NCBI GenBank assembly: GCA_030704615.1
Contig: CM060732.1
Location: 29,183,053-29,247,052, forward strand
Length of the DNA: 64,000 bases
Reading direction: 5' to 3'
Origin: Takakia lepidozioides
Taxonomy: Eukaryota > Streptophyta > Takakiopsida > Takakiales > Takakiaceae
This document shows, piece by piece, positions 45,501-59,897 of this stretch. Under the pieces are notes generated by a model that saw only the letters and a program-made list of their open reading frames with translations, did no database searches and had not been told where the DNA came from. Position 1 is the first letter of the stretch. The number at the start of each line of letters is the position of its first letter. The position numbers and the translations under genes were made by a program.

Positions 45501-48500
45501 GATCGATCTCTGGTGGAGGACCTGTTTGCAGACAAGCACATTCAAGTACTGGTTTCTACTGCAACGCTGGCATGGGGTGTCAATCTCCCTGCCCATACTG
45601 TCATCATCAAGGGAACTCAGATCTACAATCCAGAGAAAGGTGCTTGGACTGAGCTGAGCCCTCTCGATGTCATGCAAATGCTGGGCCGTGCAGGTCGTCC
45701 CCAGTATGACACCTATGGAGAGGGCATCATCATCACAGGTCACAGTGAGCTGCAATACTACTTATCACTTATGAACCAGCAGCTTCCGATTGAGAGCCAG
45801 TACATCTCGAAGCTGGCTGATAATCTGAATGCAGAGATAGTACTGGGAAGTGTGCAAAATGCTCGCGAGGCAATTATGTGGTTGGGGTATACGTATCTCT
45901 ATATTCGAATGCTACGGAATCCGGTGCTCTATGGTGTCAGCGTGGATGCCCTTGAAAAAGATCCGACCTTGGAGGAACGCCGAGCAGATCTTGTAAGTAC
46001 TAATCTTGTATAATTCGTTCATTCATATTTCTAGGTTTCTGCCAAACTTCATTAGTATAATGTGGACAGTACAGTGGAATTCCTTTGTTCTGCAAAAATG
46101 TTGGTTCATGACTGAATTTGCCTTCTCTCTTTGAATGAGGTCAGGTCCATTCGGCAGCAACAATATTGGACAAGAACAACCTGGTGAAATATGACAGAAA
46201 GACTGGCTACTTCCAGGTCACTGATTTGGGACGTATTGCAAGTTACTACTACATCTCTCATGGCACCATGGCCACCTACAACGAACATTTGAAGCCTACC
46301 ATGGGTGACATTGAGTTGTGCCGCCTTTTCTCACTCTCCGAGGAGTTCAAGTTTGTGACAGTTCGGGAGGAAGAGAAGATGGAGCTTGCAAAGCTGTTGG
46401 ATCGGGTCCCTGTCCCTGTCAAAGAAAGCTTGGAAGAGCCCAGCGCAAAAATCAATGTATTGCTGCAAGTATACATCTCCCAGCTGAAGCTTGAGGGGTT
46501 GTCCCTTACTTCGGATATGGTGTTCATCACGCAGGTATCCAGTAATTGGGTGGTGTTGCTTGCTGTTTATTTGTGGATATTGTTGTCAGTGTGACAGTAG
46601 TTTTGGGATAGAAGTAGGGTTGTCTTGGGTACTGGAACGATATAGAGAGATGTATAGAAGTCAGCTACTAATAGCTCATTATGTCTATGTCTAAGTACTG
46701 TTGTGGCTTAGTTTGAGTATGGAGTGGTGTCTGTTATGACTGATGTCTTATTGGAAGGTGCCCACTTTCCAATCGATAGGCAGTAGCCCCTTTCAGGGTG
46801 AGGAGACACCACAATTTACCCTTGCTTTGGCTTTTTCTCTTGATGTGTTATCGCATCTTTTTTTGCTAGCTTGACTGCGGTTGTCATAGATTGGTGCCAT
46901 AGATGTGTTTTGGCAGCGGATCTAGAAGTTGCAGTTCTATGTGTGTGAGGATAGTAACTTTTTTCAGCTACTCCACATCTATAGTCACATGGAGCTTTTG
47001 CTTCAGATAAAAATACAAAGAGAGAATTTTTTTATACTACATCATGCTTGTTATGGAAGGTACTGAATGTAGAAGGGAAACCTGCTGTGTTTGGTTACAG
47101 AGTGCAGGTCGGCTGATGCGTGCATTGTTTGAGATCGTACTGAAGCGCGGATGGGCGCAATTGGGTGAAAAAGCTCTCACCCTTTGCAAGATGGTGAACC
47201 GGCGCATGTGGAGTAGCCAGACTCCTTTGCGACAGTTTAAAGGGATCCCAAATGACATCCTGAGCAAGATTCAGAAATATGACCTACCATGGGAGAGGTT
47301 CTATGACCTCTCCTCCCAGGAAATTGGTGAGCTCATTCGCTATCCAAAAATGGGGAAGTCAATCCACAAGTTCATTCACCAGTTTCCTAAGCTGGAGCTT
47401 GCAGCCCATGTGCAGCCTATCACCCGCTCGGTTCTGAAAGTTGACCTTACTATCACACCCGATTTCCAGTGGGATGAGAAGTTCCATGGCTATGTTGAAC
47501 CTTTCTGGGTGATTGTGGAAGACAATGATGGGGAGAATGTTTTGCATCACGAGTATTTTCTTCTGAAAATGCAGTATGTGGAGGAGGACCACAACTTGAG
47601 CTTCACCGTCCCCATCTATGAGCCGCTACCCCCACAGTACTTTGTGCGCGTTGTGTCAGACCGGTGGTTGGGATCAGAAACAGTGCTCCCAGTGTCTTTC
47701 CGTCACCTCATCTTGCCAGAAAAGTACCCGCCACCTACTGAGCTCCTTGACTTGCAGCCGCTACCGGTTTCAGCCCTCAGGAATCCGGCATATGAGGGCC
47801 TGTACCAGAAGCTACGTCACTTCAATCCAATTCAAACACAGGTACTGCATATCTTTGGTTTCCAATCTTGCTTCATTATAAGCTTAGTGGGTGGGTATGT
47901 TGGTCCTACATTGCAGATGCTTTCTATTTCTCACAGATGTGTGGATTTTCATGGCTGTTCTCTTTGTTCCCAGGTGTTCCCTGTCCTTTACAACACGGAT
48001 GACAACGTTCTCGTTGCGGCTCCAACTGGTAGCGGAAAAACCATTTGTGCAGAATTTGCTGTTCTGCGGATGCTCCAAAAGGGATCTGACAGTGGGGTTG
48101 CCCGCTGTGTCTACATAGCACCCATCGAGGCACTTGCCAAAGAACGTTATCGTGATTGGGAGTACAAGTTTGGCCAAAGGTTGGGAGTTAAAGTGGTTGA
48201 GCTAACTGGGGAGACAGCTACCGACATAAAGCTGTTGGAGAAGGGCCAAATTATTATTAGCACCCCAGAGCGGTGGGATGTGTTGTCCCGCCGTTGGAAG
48301 CAACGAAAACATGTACAGCAGGTCAGTAAGACTGCACTGTTCAAGTCTAGAATTTTCCAATCTATCGTGGCTACATTGCAGTTGAGGTAGTCGATTGATC
48401 TGATTGTTGAACAGTGACACTTGTCCTTTGTCACACTGCAGGTAAGCTTGTTTGTTGTGGACGAGCTTCATCTGATTGGCGGCGAGGGCGGACCAGTTCT

Positions 48501-50869
48501 GGAAGTAATCGTCTCTCGCATGCGGTACATTGGCAATCAAACAGACAACCAGATCCGAATCGTTGCTCTCTCCACCTCCCTTGCAAATGCCAAAGACCTG
48601 GGAGAGTGGATTGGAGCGAGCTCCCATGGCCTGTTCAATTTTCCTCCTGGGGTCCGTCCTGTGCCACTTGAAATTCATATTCAGGGTGTTGACATTGCCA
48701 ACTTCGAAGCTCGAATGCAAGCCATGACCAAACCTACCTACACAGCGATTGTCCAACATGTTAAGAAGGCAGAACCTGCACTGATTTTTGTTCCGACCCG
48801 CAAGCATGCGCGCCTCACAGCGATGGATTTAGTTACTTACGCAATGGCAGATGCAGGCGAGAAGTCTCCCTTCTTGCACTGCACAGAATCAGATCTGGCC
48901 CCTTTCTTGTTAAAGGTCAAGGATGTGGCTCTTAGCCATGCCATTGGCCAGGGGGTCGGGTACTTGCACGAAGGCCTGAGTCCAACAGAACAGGATGTAG
49001 TTCGTGACCTGTTCGCTGCAGGAGCAATACAGGTGACTCAGTCTTACCTTGGTTTTGGGGGAAATAAATTGTGGAGTTCTCTGCTGATTTCATTCATTAG
49101 AGATTGGTCAAATTGGGGGTTCTAAGTTAATATGTTGATTGTAAGTTTATGCTTGGACTTCTCTGCCATGACCTATTATGATCCCAACACCCTGTTCTCT
49201 ACTGAGAGGGCACATGATATACCCAGAAGGTAACATTTGGTCAAATTTGTATTTGCAGTCCATCACAGGACTGGCATCCTCTCTTTTAGCATCCCCTTGC
49301 AGGTTCTCCCTCCTTAGCAACTAACTGTTTCGGTCTCTATGGATGCAGGTGTGTGTGGCCAGTAGTACCATGTGTTGGGGGATGACTCTCTCAGCTCACC
49401 TGGTGGTGGTGATGGGGACTCAATTCTATGATGGGAGGGAGAATGCACATACAGACTATCCCATTACCGACCTGCTACAAATGATGGGCCGTGCAAGCCG
49501 CCCACAAATTGACACTGCAGGCAAGTGTGTGATTCTATGCCATGCGCCTCGCAAGGAATACTATAAGAAGTTTTTGTATGAGCCGTTCCCTGTTGAGAGC
49601 CACCTGGACCATTACTTGCATGACCATTTGAATGCCGAAGTTGTGGTGCGCACAATTGAGAACAAGCAGGATGCCGTTGACTACCTGACCTGGACCTTTA
49701 TGTATCGCCGGCTGACCCAGAACCCTAACTACTACAACCTGCAAGGGGTCAGTCATCGCCACTTGTCAGACCATCTTTCAGAGCTTGTCGAGTTGACGCT
49801 CTCAGACTTGGAGTCTAGCAAGTGTGTGGCAATTGAAGACGATATGGACCTCTCACCCCTCAATCTGGGAATGATTGCGGCATATTATTACATTAGCTAC
49901 ACCACCATTGAGCTGTTTAGTTCCTCTCTCACGGCCAAGACAAAGCTGAAGGGTCTTTTAGAGATTCTTGCATCAGCCTCAGAGTACAGCCGGCTGCCAA
50001 TGCGACCTGGGGAGGAAGAGACAGTCCGGAAGCTAGTCATGCACCAACGATTTTCTATGGACAAGCCCAAGTATACAGACCCCCATGTGAAGGCAAATGC
50101 GCTCTTGCAGTCCCATTTCGCCAGGCATGCCATGAGTGGGAATCTGGCATTGGATCAAAGGGATATTCTTATTGATGCCAGCCGGTTGTTGCAAGCAATG
50201 GTAGATGTTATCTCAAGCTCGGGTTGGCTCAACCCTGCACTTGCAGCTATGGAGTTGAGCCAGATGGTCACACAGGGGCTGTGGGAGCGTGATTCTGTTC
50301 TTATACAGCTGCCACACTTCACCAAGGAACTTGCCAAGTGGTGCGGAGAGAATCCTGGCAAACCCATTGAGACAGTCTTTGATCTGGTAGAGATGGAAGA
50401 CAATGAGAGAAGAGTGCTTTTGCAAATGAGTGATGCCCAGCTTATGGATATTGCCCGCGTCTGTAATCGCTTTCCAAATATTGACCTTACCTACGACGTG
50501 CTGGACAGTGATGATATCTCAGCAGGAGAGGCAGTCACTTTGCAAGTGACCCTTGAGAGAGAGATGGAAGGTAGGCAAGACCTTGGCCCGGTCGATGCCC
50601 CCCGGTTCCCCAAGCCAAAGGAGGAGGGTTGGTGGCTGGTTGTGGGTGAACATAAGAGCAACCAATTGCTGGCGATCAAACGTGTGTCACTGCAACGCAA
50701 GGCAAAACTGAAGCTAGACTTCACAGCACCATCAGAACTTGGGAAGAAGACATACACCCTCTACTTCATGTGTGATGCATATTTGGGGTGTGATCAAGAG
50801 TACGAGTTCACTATCGATGTGAAGGAGGCGGTCGATGATGATGAGGAAGTGAATGCCATGGCTGAATAA
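42589..50869 (+). CDS. BRR2: U5 snRNP helicase BRR2 (SNRNP200 homologue)
   Basis: Spliceosomal Ski2-like RNA helicase that unwinds U4/U6. Exons: 42589-43961, 44405-45992, 46145-46534, 47101-47841, 47974-48321, 48442-49032 and 49349-50869. All introns are GT/AG and the exons join in frame to 6552 bases, 2183 residues. The N-terminal region has [14 protein letters not shown] and an acidic stretch. Cassette 1: Walker A APTGAGKT (about residue 533), DEIH (about 645), [18 protein letters not shown]. Cassette 2: APTGSGKT (about 1379), DELH (about 1486), [11 protein letters not shown]. Each cassette is followed by Sec63-like sequence ([20 protein letters not shown] after cassette 1). It ends with a C2/FN3-like domain and an acidic tail ([10 protein letters not shown]). 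The length matches the family. A poly-Gly run encoded by a GGT repeat near 43845 precedes [15 protein letters not shown]. Start: first ATG of the conserved N-terminal frame ([20 protein letters not shown]). Confidence 0.97.
43843..43880 (+). repeat. (GGT)n coding microsatellite in BRR2
   Basis: About ten GGT/GAT codons encode a Gly run in the linker between the N-terminal region and helicase cassette 1, a position that varies in the family. Confidence 0.85.
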
Positions 50870-51987
50870 GGAGTTTATTAGTTAAAAGGAAATTGTGTTC
50901 TGAAGGGTATCGAAGGCGTTGCAAAGAACGGGAATTTCAGTGAGTCTTTGGGGATGGCTCAAGCTCAGGCCACCTTTTCTACCCCCATCCTTCCTCAAAC
51001 TCCAAATGATGAACAGTCTGTGCCACGCCTGTTTCTGACCTGGTATAGTTTTAACTGTTCTCAGGCCCAAAACTATTTGGTACCTGGCTTGGTCAAGGAA
51101 CTCCGTCTGGAGGCGAAGGACTTTCATTTGTGGCAAGAGGATTCCCAATGATAAGATTTGTCAAATTCTCCGCCTTTGGAAGGTGCTGTAATATAGTTAT
51201 GCAAGTTCACTTCTGACAGTTTACCAACACTAGGATGGATCCACAGCATTTGAATGCACGCCGGCACTTTAAGAGGCATTTACTGTTGTCTATGTATGTG
51301 TGCAACTCAATGATTAAATGATGTCCTGGTCAAATGATGAGATAAATCAGCACCTCTTGTGTAAAACCTGATAGCTTTGTATCAGAGTGGCTCGTGTTGT
51401 TTCTGAGTGTTGGCTTGCCATAGCCTTACAACCATTGACCTGATGAGGGAACAGATACTACCTTTGTGAAGGGCTCACACCTGAGAGAGAATGTACTAGG
51501 AAGACATTGTTTGCTGTAGCCTTGTGGCCATTGACCCCATGCCCAGTTTGAGTGGAACACAAAGGGACAGAAACTATCTTTGCCAGGTTGTAGTATGACT
51601 TACCTTGGAACAGATAATGGATCTGAGTTATCCAGATATCGTCTAGAAATCCCTTTTCACAAGCATCAACCTGCCCTGTGTGATTTGCCCAAGAACTAGG
51701 CCCCAAAAGGGCCTGGCTCAGCCTCGAGATTTTCAACTTTAGTCCAGAGAGAGAGAGAGAGAGAGATGCTGCTCTTGCTGAGATACTAACCTCCCAGACA
51801 TAGATGTAAGCCCAACAGGGTAACTAAAGAGAGCCAGAAACACAGAGAGAGTTGTCTGGCTGTTGGGGCAATGGAGGCAGTCTCAGTATTTTCCTTTATG
51901 GTGCAGTAGTGTCTTCTCACATCTCTTTCGAATAAAGAGGTGGGAAACACTCCTGACTGCAAAACAGTATCAGTTCTGTCCTGCATG
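50870..51987. other. BRR2 3' region and intergenic space
   Basis: No gene recognised. It contains degenerate internal similarity (TAGCCTTACAACCATTGACC near 51423 and TAGCCTTGTGGCCATTGACC near 51518) and a short GA run near 51748. Confidence 0.4.
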
Positions 51988-52410
51988 AGCCTAAGTGGTC
52001 ACTTCCTAAAAGACACACCAACTAGTACTTCATGTTGGCACATGTAAATGCTTCAACTATCTAGAAGCTATACAAAGAGCTAGAGCTATGGCAGTCTCGA
52101 TACTGGGCTTGGTTTCCCGAGTGGTAGTTGCACAGAGGAAGGGATGTGCTGCTGAACTCATCAACAAACACACATTTTTTTTTCCGTTTCACCAAGCCAA
52201 AGTGATCACTTTCCAAAACATACACCAACTAGCACTTCATGTTGGCACATACAAATACTGCAACTATCTACAAGTTCTATAAAGAGCTACGAGAGCTATG
52301 ACAGTTTCAATACTGGGCTTGGTTTCCCAAGTGGCAGTTGCACAAGACCACATCAAGGGATGTGCTGCTGAACTCATCAACATACGCATAATCTCTCTTT
52401 TTTTCCATTT
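51988..52410 (+). repeat. ~205-bp tandem duplication
   Basis: Two units start at about 51988 (GCCTAAGTGGTCACTTCC) and 52193 (GCCAAAGTGATCACTTTCC). Both contain CACTTCATGTTGGCACAT, ATACTGGGCTTGGTTTCCC and GGGATGTGCTGCTGAACTCA. They have diverged by small indels. No coding content; it lies between the convergent BRR2 and RUVBL2 genes. Confidence 0.8.
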
Positions 52411-53012
52411 CAGAACTGTGCTATACATCACAGATATGATGAATAAAAAGTGGTGGTAGCCTTTTGCACCCATCTTTCTTCCTACAGATGGATTCCTGTA
52501 TCACTCTGCATTCTCTTCCATTCAAACAGGGTGTGGGTGGCGCCACAAGGCTCTATCAAGCAGTGGTCTATTTTGTTCAGTCTTACAAAATTCGATACGA
52601 ACGCAGTCAGGCATTTGCCTATTACACCACCAGCTCCTGGTGCGCGCCTGACTACCTTAACTCACCAAAGTGAGAGTTGGCGGGGGAAAGTAATGGCGCA
52701 CTGCTCTCCCAACTTACAAAGTGTGCCCCTGTGGTTTTTTCCAGGAAGTTTAGGAAGTCCCCTTAGTGCTTTTCATCTGCATTAAAGGACCTGCTGACAC
52801 TGTTGTATTTTGTTCGCAATTCCCTACAGAAACTGAAGCCCACCCTCAGAAACTCGTATGGGAGCACACAGCATCCTCTATATGGGCTTTTAACAACTAA
52901 GCACCAGGGGCAAAAAGTTACCAGGCACTGGAGTGTTACCATGCCCCAGAAGGTTACCAAGAGATGAAATCTTTGGTTAATCCCTGTGAGAACTGCACCA
53001 ACGTTTTGTAAG
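52411..53012. other. Intergenic, 3' side of RUVBL2
   Basis: No gene recognised. It probably includes the 3' UTR of RUVBL2. Confidence 0.35.
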
Positions 53013-55974
<2,962 letters not shown>

Positions 55975-56046
55975 AGCCCTCGGCGAGAATCGAACTCGCG
56001 ACCTTTCGCTTACGAAGCGAATGCACTACCACTATGCTACGAAGGC
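55975..56046 (-). tRNA. tRNA-Thr(CGU): tRNA-Thr (anticodon CGU)
   Basis: On the minus strand a full cloverleaf folds. The acceptor is GCCTTCG paired with CGAGGGC (one G-U), and the anticodon stem TTCGC/GCGAA holds the loop TTCGTAA, anticodon CGT. The T arm is GCGAG/CTCGC with loop TTCGATT. The D stem uses GCAT with GTGC rather than the common GCTC with GAGC, a paired (compensatory) change. Length is 72 bases including the discriminator; there is no intron and CCA is not encoded. The B box GAGTTCGATTC is intact. It decodes ACG. Confidence 0.93.
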
Positions 56047-56341
56047 CTGATACAGACATGAGTTGTCCACAGTTGGTAGAAGTAGGGTAACTAGGGCTTC
56101 ACATTGCTCCACACTACTAGCGACGAATTCTGAGAACTACGTTCAATTTTTCAGAAAAAAAGGGTGGGTCATCCCCACTGTGTTACATGCAGAGATCCCG
56201 TGTTTTGTTTTTTTTTTGGAAGAAAAATGGCGGAGCTGCATTTCAATGTTCAATTTTCACAAGCCGCATCAATCAATAACAACATACCCAAATACCCTTA
56301 CATTCACTATATGAACTTTCAAGCATCCACCGTGGGATTGG

Positions 56342-56521
56342 ATCTTGGTGGCTTAATGCTAGCTTTTGACAATATTCATGTAAGTTCATCAAGGGCTCCA
56401 TCCAAAGCCACACCACGAGAAACAAACAAACATCTTGGTGGCTTAATGCTAGCTTTTGACAATATTCATGTAAGTTCATCAAGGGCTCCATCCAAAGCCA
56501 CACCACGAGAAACAAACAAAC
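56342..56521. repeat. Exact-period 90-bp tandem duplication
   Basis: Two units (56342-56431 and 56432-56521) are essentially identical, starting ATCTTGGTGGCTTAATGCTA. Because 90 is a multiple of three, both strands keep an open frame through the duplication. The near identity suggests it is recent. Confidence 0.9.
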
Positions 56522-57500
56522 ATGTCTAAATTTAAGATGTTGAACAAACTCGTGCACAGGGCTGCCCATCTCATCAAGCTCATTAAAATTCGTATTCACT
56601 TCCATCTTCAAGCTTTGGAGAAGCTCCACCACCCAAACCCAAAATTAGGACAGCACTCTGATTTCCATCCACTGTCACCAGACACTAGCATCTTTCCAAG
56701 AAAACATCATATCACCACAAAAACAAATCCCATCTTCAAAGTGGTGGAAAGCAGGATCTGAGATTGTAGTGCACCCTGCATTGGAGTATCCATATTTATT
56801 TTCTGAAGCACTAAGTATATCATGAGGAGCCTCAGGTGGTCCAGTGGTCTCTCTTTTATTTCTCCTTCCCAAGTTTGGTCTGTCTGCTTTCTCTACGCAC
56901 TTCATAGTTGCCAGTATCACAGTCCAGTGCTGGAATCACCATTACATTGTCCATACAGACTCTACATTGCAAACTGCATTCTTGCAATACATTCTCAGAT
57001 CAGTTGCACTCCATCCGTTCAACAAGGGAAAAAGAAGCAACCGTCCAAGGCTTTTCACTGCAGAATATAATACACAGCAGGTGCCAATGACAGAATTTGT
57101 GTAGCAATAAATTATGTACCTAGAAGTAATGGTTGTTGCTATGATTGAGGCAGGACAAGTAACTGCCACCTTTATCGCTTCATTAATCTTTGGATTCCCC
57201 ACTGATAGACTAGAATAATTACCTCACATTTCTGTATCAGACTCTTGTGGCACCGACTCTCTCTACAACTGAGCTAACCAAAAGCAAAGAAAACAATATT
57301 CTCAGCTAGAGGCTTTGTTATTGCAAATTCCCACTAGTGAATGGGATCCAGATGAATTTTCCAGTACCGCTAGAAGTGTTAACCATCAATCACCATCTTT
57401 CATGCATTACCATTGCTGTTGTATCATGTTCACAGCAGCACTATTGGCGCAGTTGTTAGATTATCTAAGATAGTGACAGGTATTTTTTCCTTGTTGTAAG
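56522..57500. other. Unassigned region
   Basis: No gene recognised. Short open frames on both strands show no known motif. On the minus strand near 57280-57240 a sequence GGTTAGCTCAGTTGTAGAGA resembles the 5' half (A box) of a tRNA or SINE head without a B box. Confidence 0.35.
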
Positions 57501-57502
57501 AA

Positions 57503-57905
57503 TCAGCATGGGGACGCACCAAATTGCTTGCCTGTGGAATACCGCAGCAGAACAGCATCATGGACAGGGGATGGTGTCATAGAGAGGGGTCGAATTGTGT
57601 TCTGGACAGCCAAATTTTTCCGTGTCAGGCAGCCCTGGGCAGGCTTGGCAAGGAGCGAGCGGAGGATTGGGCTCACATCCTCAGTAAACTTTATCATGAG
57701 GAAGAAGATAAGTCTGTAGCCAATGACTATGCCAAAGACAACTGCCAAATCTTCCCACTTGCTTCGGTTGGTATCGATCTGATAGAGCATACATATGGAA
57801 GCCTATGTAAGACATACGATAGCACCAGACGGCCTTAGGCAGATATTTGGGGAGTCGGGAAAATCCCGCCACCAGCATATATATACCCTGAGCCACAAAC
57901 AGGGT
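57503..57905 (-). pseudogene. ABCG11-like (WBC) transporter 3' fragment with internal deletion
   Basis: Minus-strand translation gives GIYMLVAGFSRLPKYLPKAV and YRMSYIGFHMYALS (57895-57790), the last transmembrane region of half-size ABCG transporters. A frame change leads straight into YQIDTNRSKWEDLAVVFGIV and GYRLIFFLMIKFTEDVSPIL (57790-57650), which fits the extreme C-terminus of the ABCG11 type (QIDLHRSKW... family pattern). The ~40 residues expected between them are missing, so this is a deleted pseudogene. It is joined to PPR sequence upstream. Confidence 0.8.
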
Positions 57906-57959
57906 AACATTATGCAATGATGAATCTCTCTCAAACACTCCCTCTACTTTATGTTGTCT

Positions 57960-59500
57960 ACAACATGAATAACTGTGCCCAGGGCTGCCAGGCTCGCACA
58001 CACATTGCAAATGCACAAGAACATGATGTGATTTGGCTTCACCCATTTCCTGCATCATTTGCTCATAGGTCTCCATAGCCTCCATCCCACACCCATGCTG
58101 CTGTCATGGCACTCCAAGACACCACATTTCGTTTAGCCATATTGTCGAACACTCCCTTCGCGTCTTCAATGCACCCACATTTGGCATACATATCCACCAG
58201 GGCACTGTTCGGAATGACATCTGGTACAATTCCAGCTTTGACAATGTCGCTATGAACCTCTCTGCCCTTCTCCAGGGCTACGAGGCTTGCACACACGTTG
58301 CAAACACCAACACACGTGATGTGGTCAGGCTTCACCCCTTCCCACATCATTTGCTTGTAGGTCTCCATAGCCTCCATCCCGTGCCCCTGCTGTGCATATC
58401 CTGCGATCATGGCACTCCAAGCCTACCACACTCGTTTGGCCATATGGTCAAACACTCCCTCCACATCCTCGATGCACCCACATTTGGCATACATGTCCAA
58501 TAGGGTATTGTTCAGAACCACAGCTGGAATTTGTTGAATGCTTCCGCATCTTTTGCTCATAGGTCCCCAAAGCCTCCATCCCACACCCATGTTGGGCATA
58601 TCCTGTGATCATCGCATTCCACGACACCACATCCCGTTCAGGACAAATACTCTCTTTGCAATCTTCATGCTCCCGCATTTCGCATACATGTCAACAAGGC
58701 TATTGTTCAAAATCAGATTTGGTACAAGTCCAGCTTTCATATGTCAGCATGGACCTCTTTGCCGTTTTCCAGGGCTGCCAGTCTCGCACAAGCCTTGAGA
58801 ATGCAAACAAATGTGACCTGATAGGGCACCCCTTGCTGTATCAGTTGATCATATGTCTCGAAGGCATTCCTACCACAACCATGCTTGGTATATCCTGCCA
58901 CCATATTGTTGAACACTAGACAGGCCTCCCTTACACTCCCATATTTGGCATACATGTTAACAAGGGCAGTCTCCCAATTAACGTATGACGAAATTCCAGC
59001 ATGGATATCTTTGCCCTTCTCCAGGGCCACCATGCTGGCACCAACATTGAGAACACGAATGAAATGTGGCTTGCACAAGCATTACAAATGCACACAAACA
59101 TGATGTGGTCGGGTTTCCCCCCTTCCCCCATCATGGACCTCTTTGCCCTTTTCCAGGGCTTCCAGGCTTGCACAAGCATTGCAAACGCTCACAAACATGA
59201 TGTGGTTGCATTTCACCCCTTCCCCCATCATTTGCTCATAGGTCTGATCCAAGGCCTCCATCCCGCGCCCCTGCTGTGCCTACCCTGCAAGCATGGCGTT
59301 CCATGACACCAAATCTCGTTCAGCCATATTGTTGAACACTCCCTCCGCATCCTCAATGCTCCCACATTTGGTATACATGTCCACGAGGGTATTGTTCAGA
59401 ATCACATCTGTACAGCTTTGGCGATGCAACCATGCACCTCTTTGCCCTTCTAGGGCTGCCAGGCTTGGAGCGTAGCTACGGCGTGAGCCCAGCCCCGTGA
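57960..59500 (-). pseudogene. Decayed pentatricopeptide-repeat (PLS-type PPR) array
   Basis: Repeated ~200-300-base blocks on the minus strand each contain remnants of MIAGYAQQGHGMEAMETYKQ, VKPDHIT-VGVCNVCA, LEKGREVHSDI, ALVDMYAKCGCIEDAKGVFD and RNVVSWSAM. Blocks can be seen at 59430-59280, 59240-59100, 59060-58850, 58800-58600, 58560-58400 and 58400-58080. Frameshifts, stops and losses of single helices separate them. The best block (58410-58063) is open for 115 codons. No E or DYW domain follows; the array runs into the ABCG fragment. PPR proteins bind organellar RNA, but this copy cannot. Confidence 0.85.
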
Positions 59501-59897
59501 GCCTGGGAGCTGAGCTCACATCCAAGCTAGAAAGCGTGAGCGGCACCAATCTGCTGGAGAAGAAGGTCCTATAGGCGAGGATTGCAGGAAGAGGGCCTAT
59601 TACCGTGGACAAAACAAAGGGGGCCAACACACACCATGTGTGCAATGCCCGCTCAAAAACAGAAATATGAAAACATGGCAGATTTGAGCTCAGAATGATT
59701 GTCACAGTTTATTTCAATTCACAGATAGACGCTTACAATGAATTGCATGTGCATTTGCCCTGGTTCCGTAAACGAAATCCATATGTTTGTCAGAAATGCA
59801 AAGTCTTCACATGGCAACCTGCAAACCAGTATGGGAAGCGGGCATGGCTCGTATGTGTTCAAAGAGAAGTTGGCGGAGCTCCACGCGAGGTGTCCCG
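59501..59897. other. Spacer between PPR remnant and MULE-like gene
   Basis: No gene recognised; short open frames only. Confidence 0.35.

Noticed and set aside
48202-48807. 201-codon antisense frame across BRR2 exons 5-6
   Set aside because: It lies opposite confirmed BRR2 coding sequence and shows no motif; it is a shadow of codon bias.
57240-57290. A second tRNA gene on the minus strand
   Set aside because: Only an A-box-like 5' half is present; no anticodon stem, T arm or acceptor pairing could be formed.
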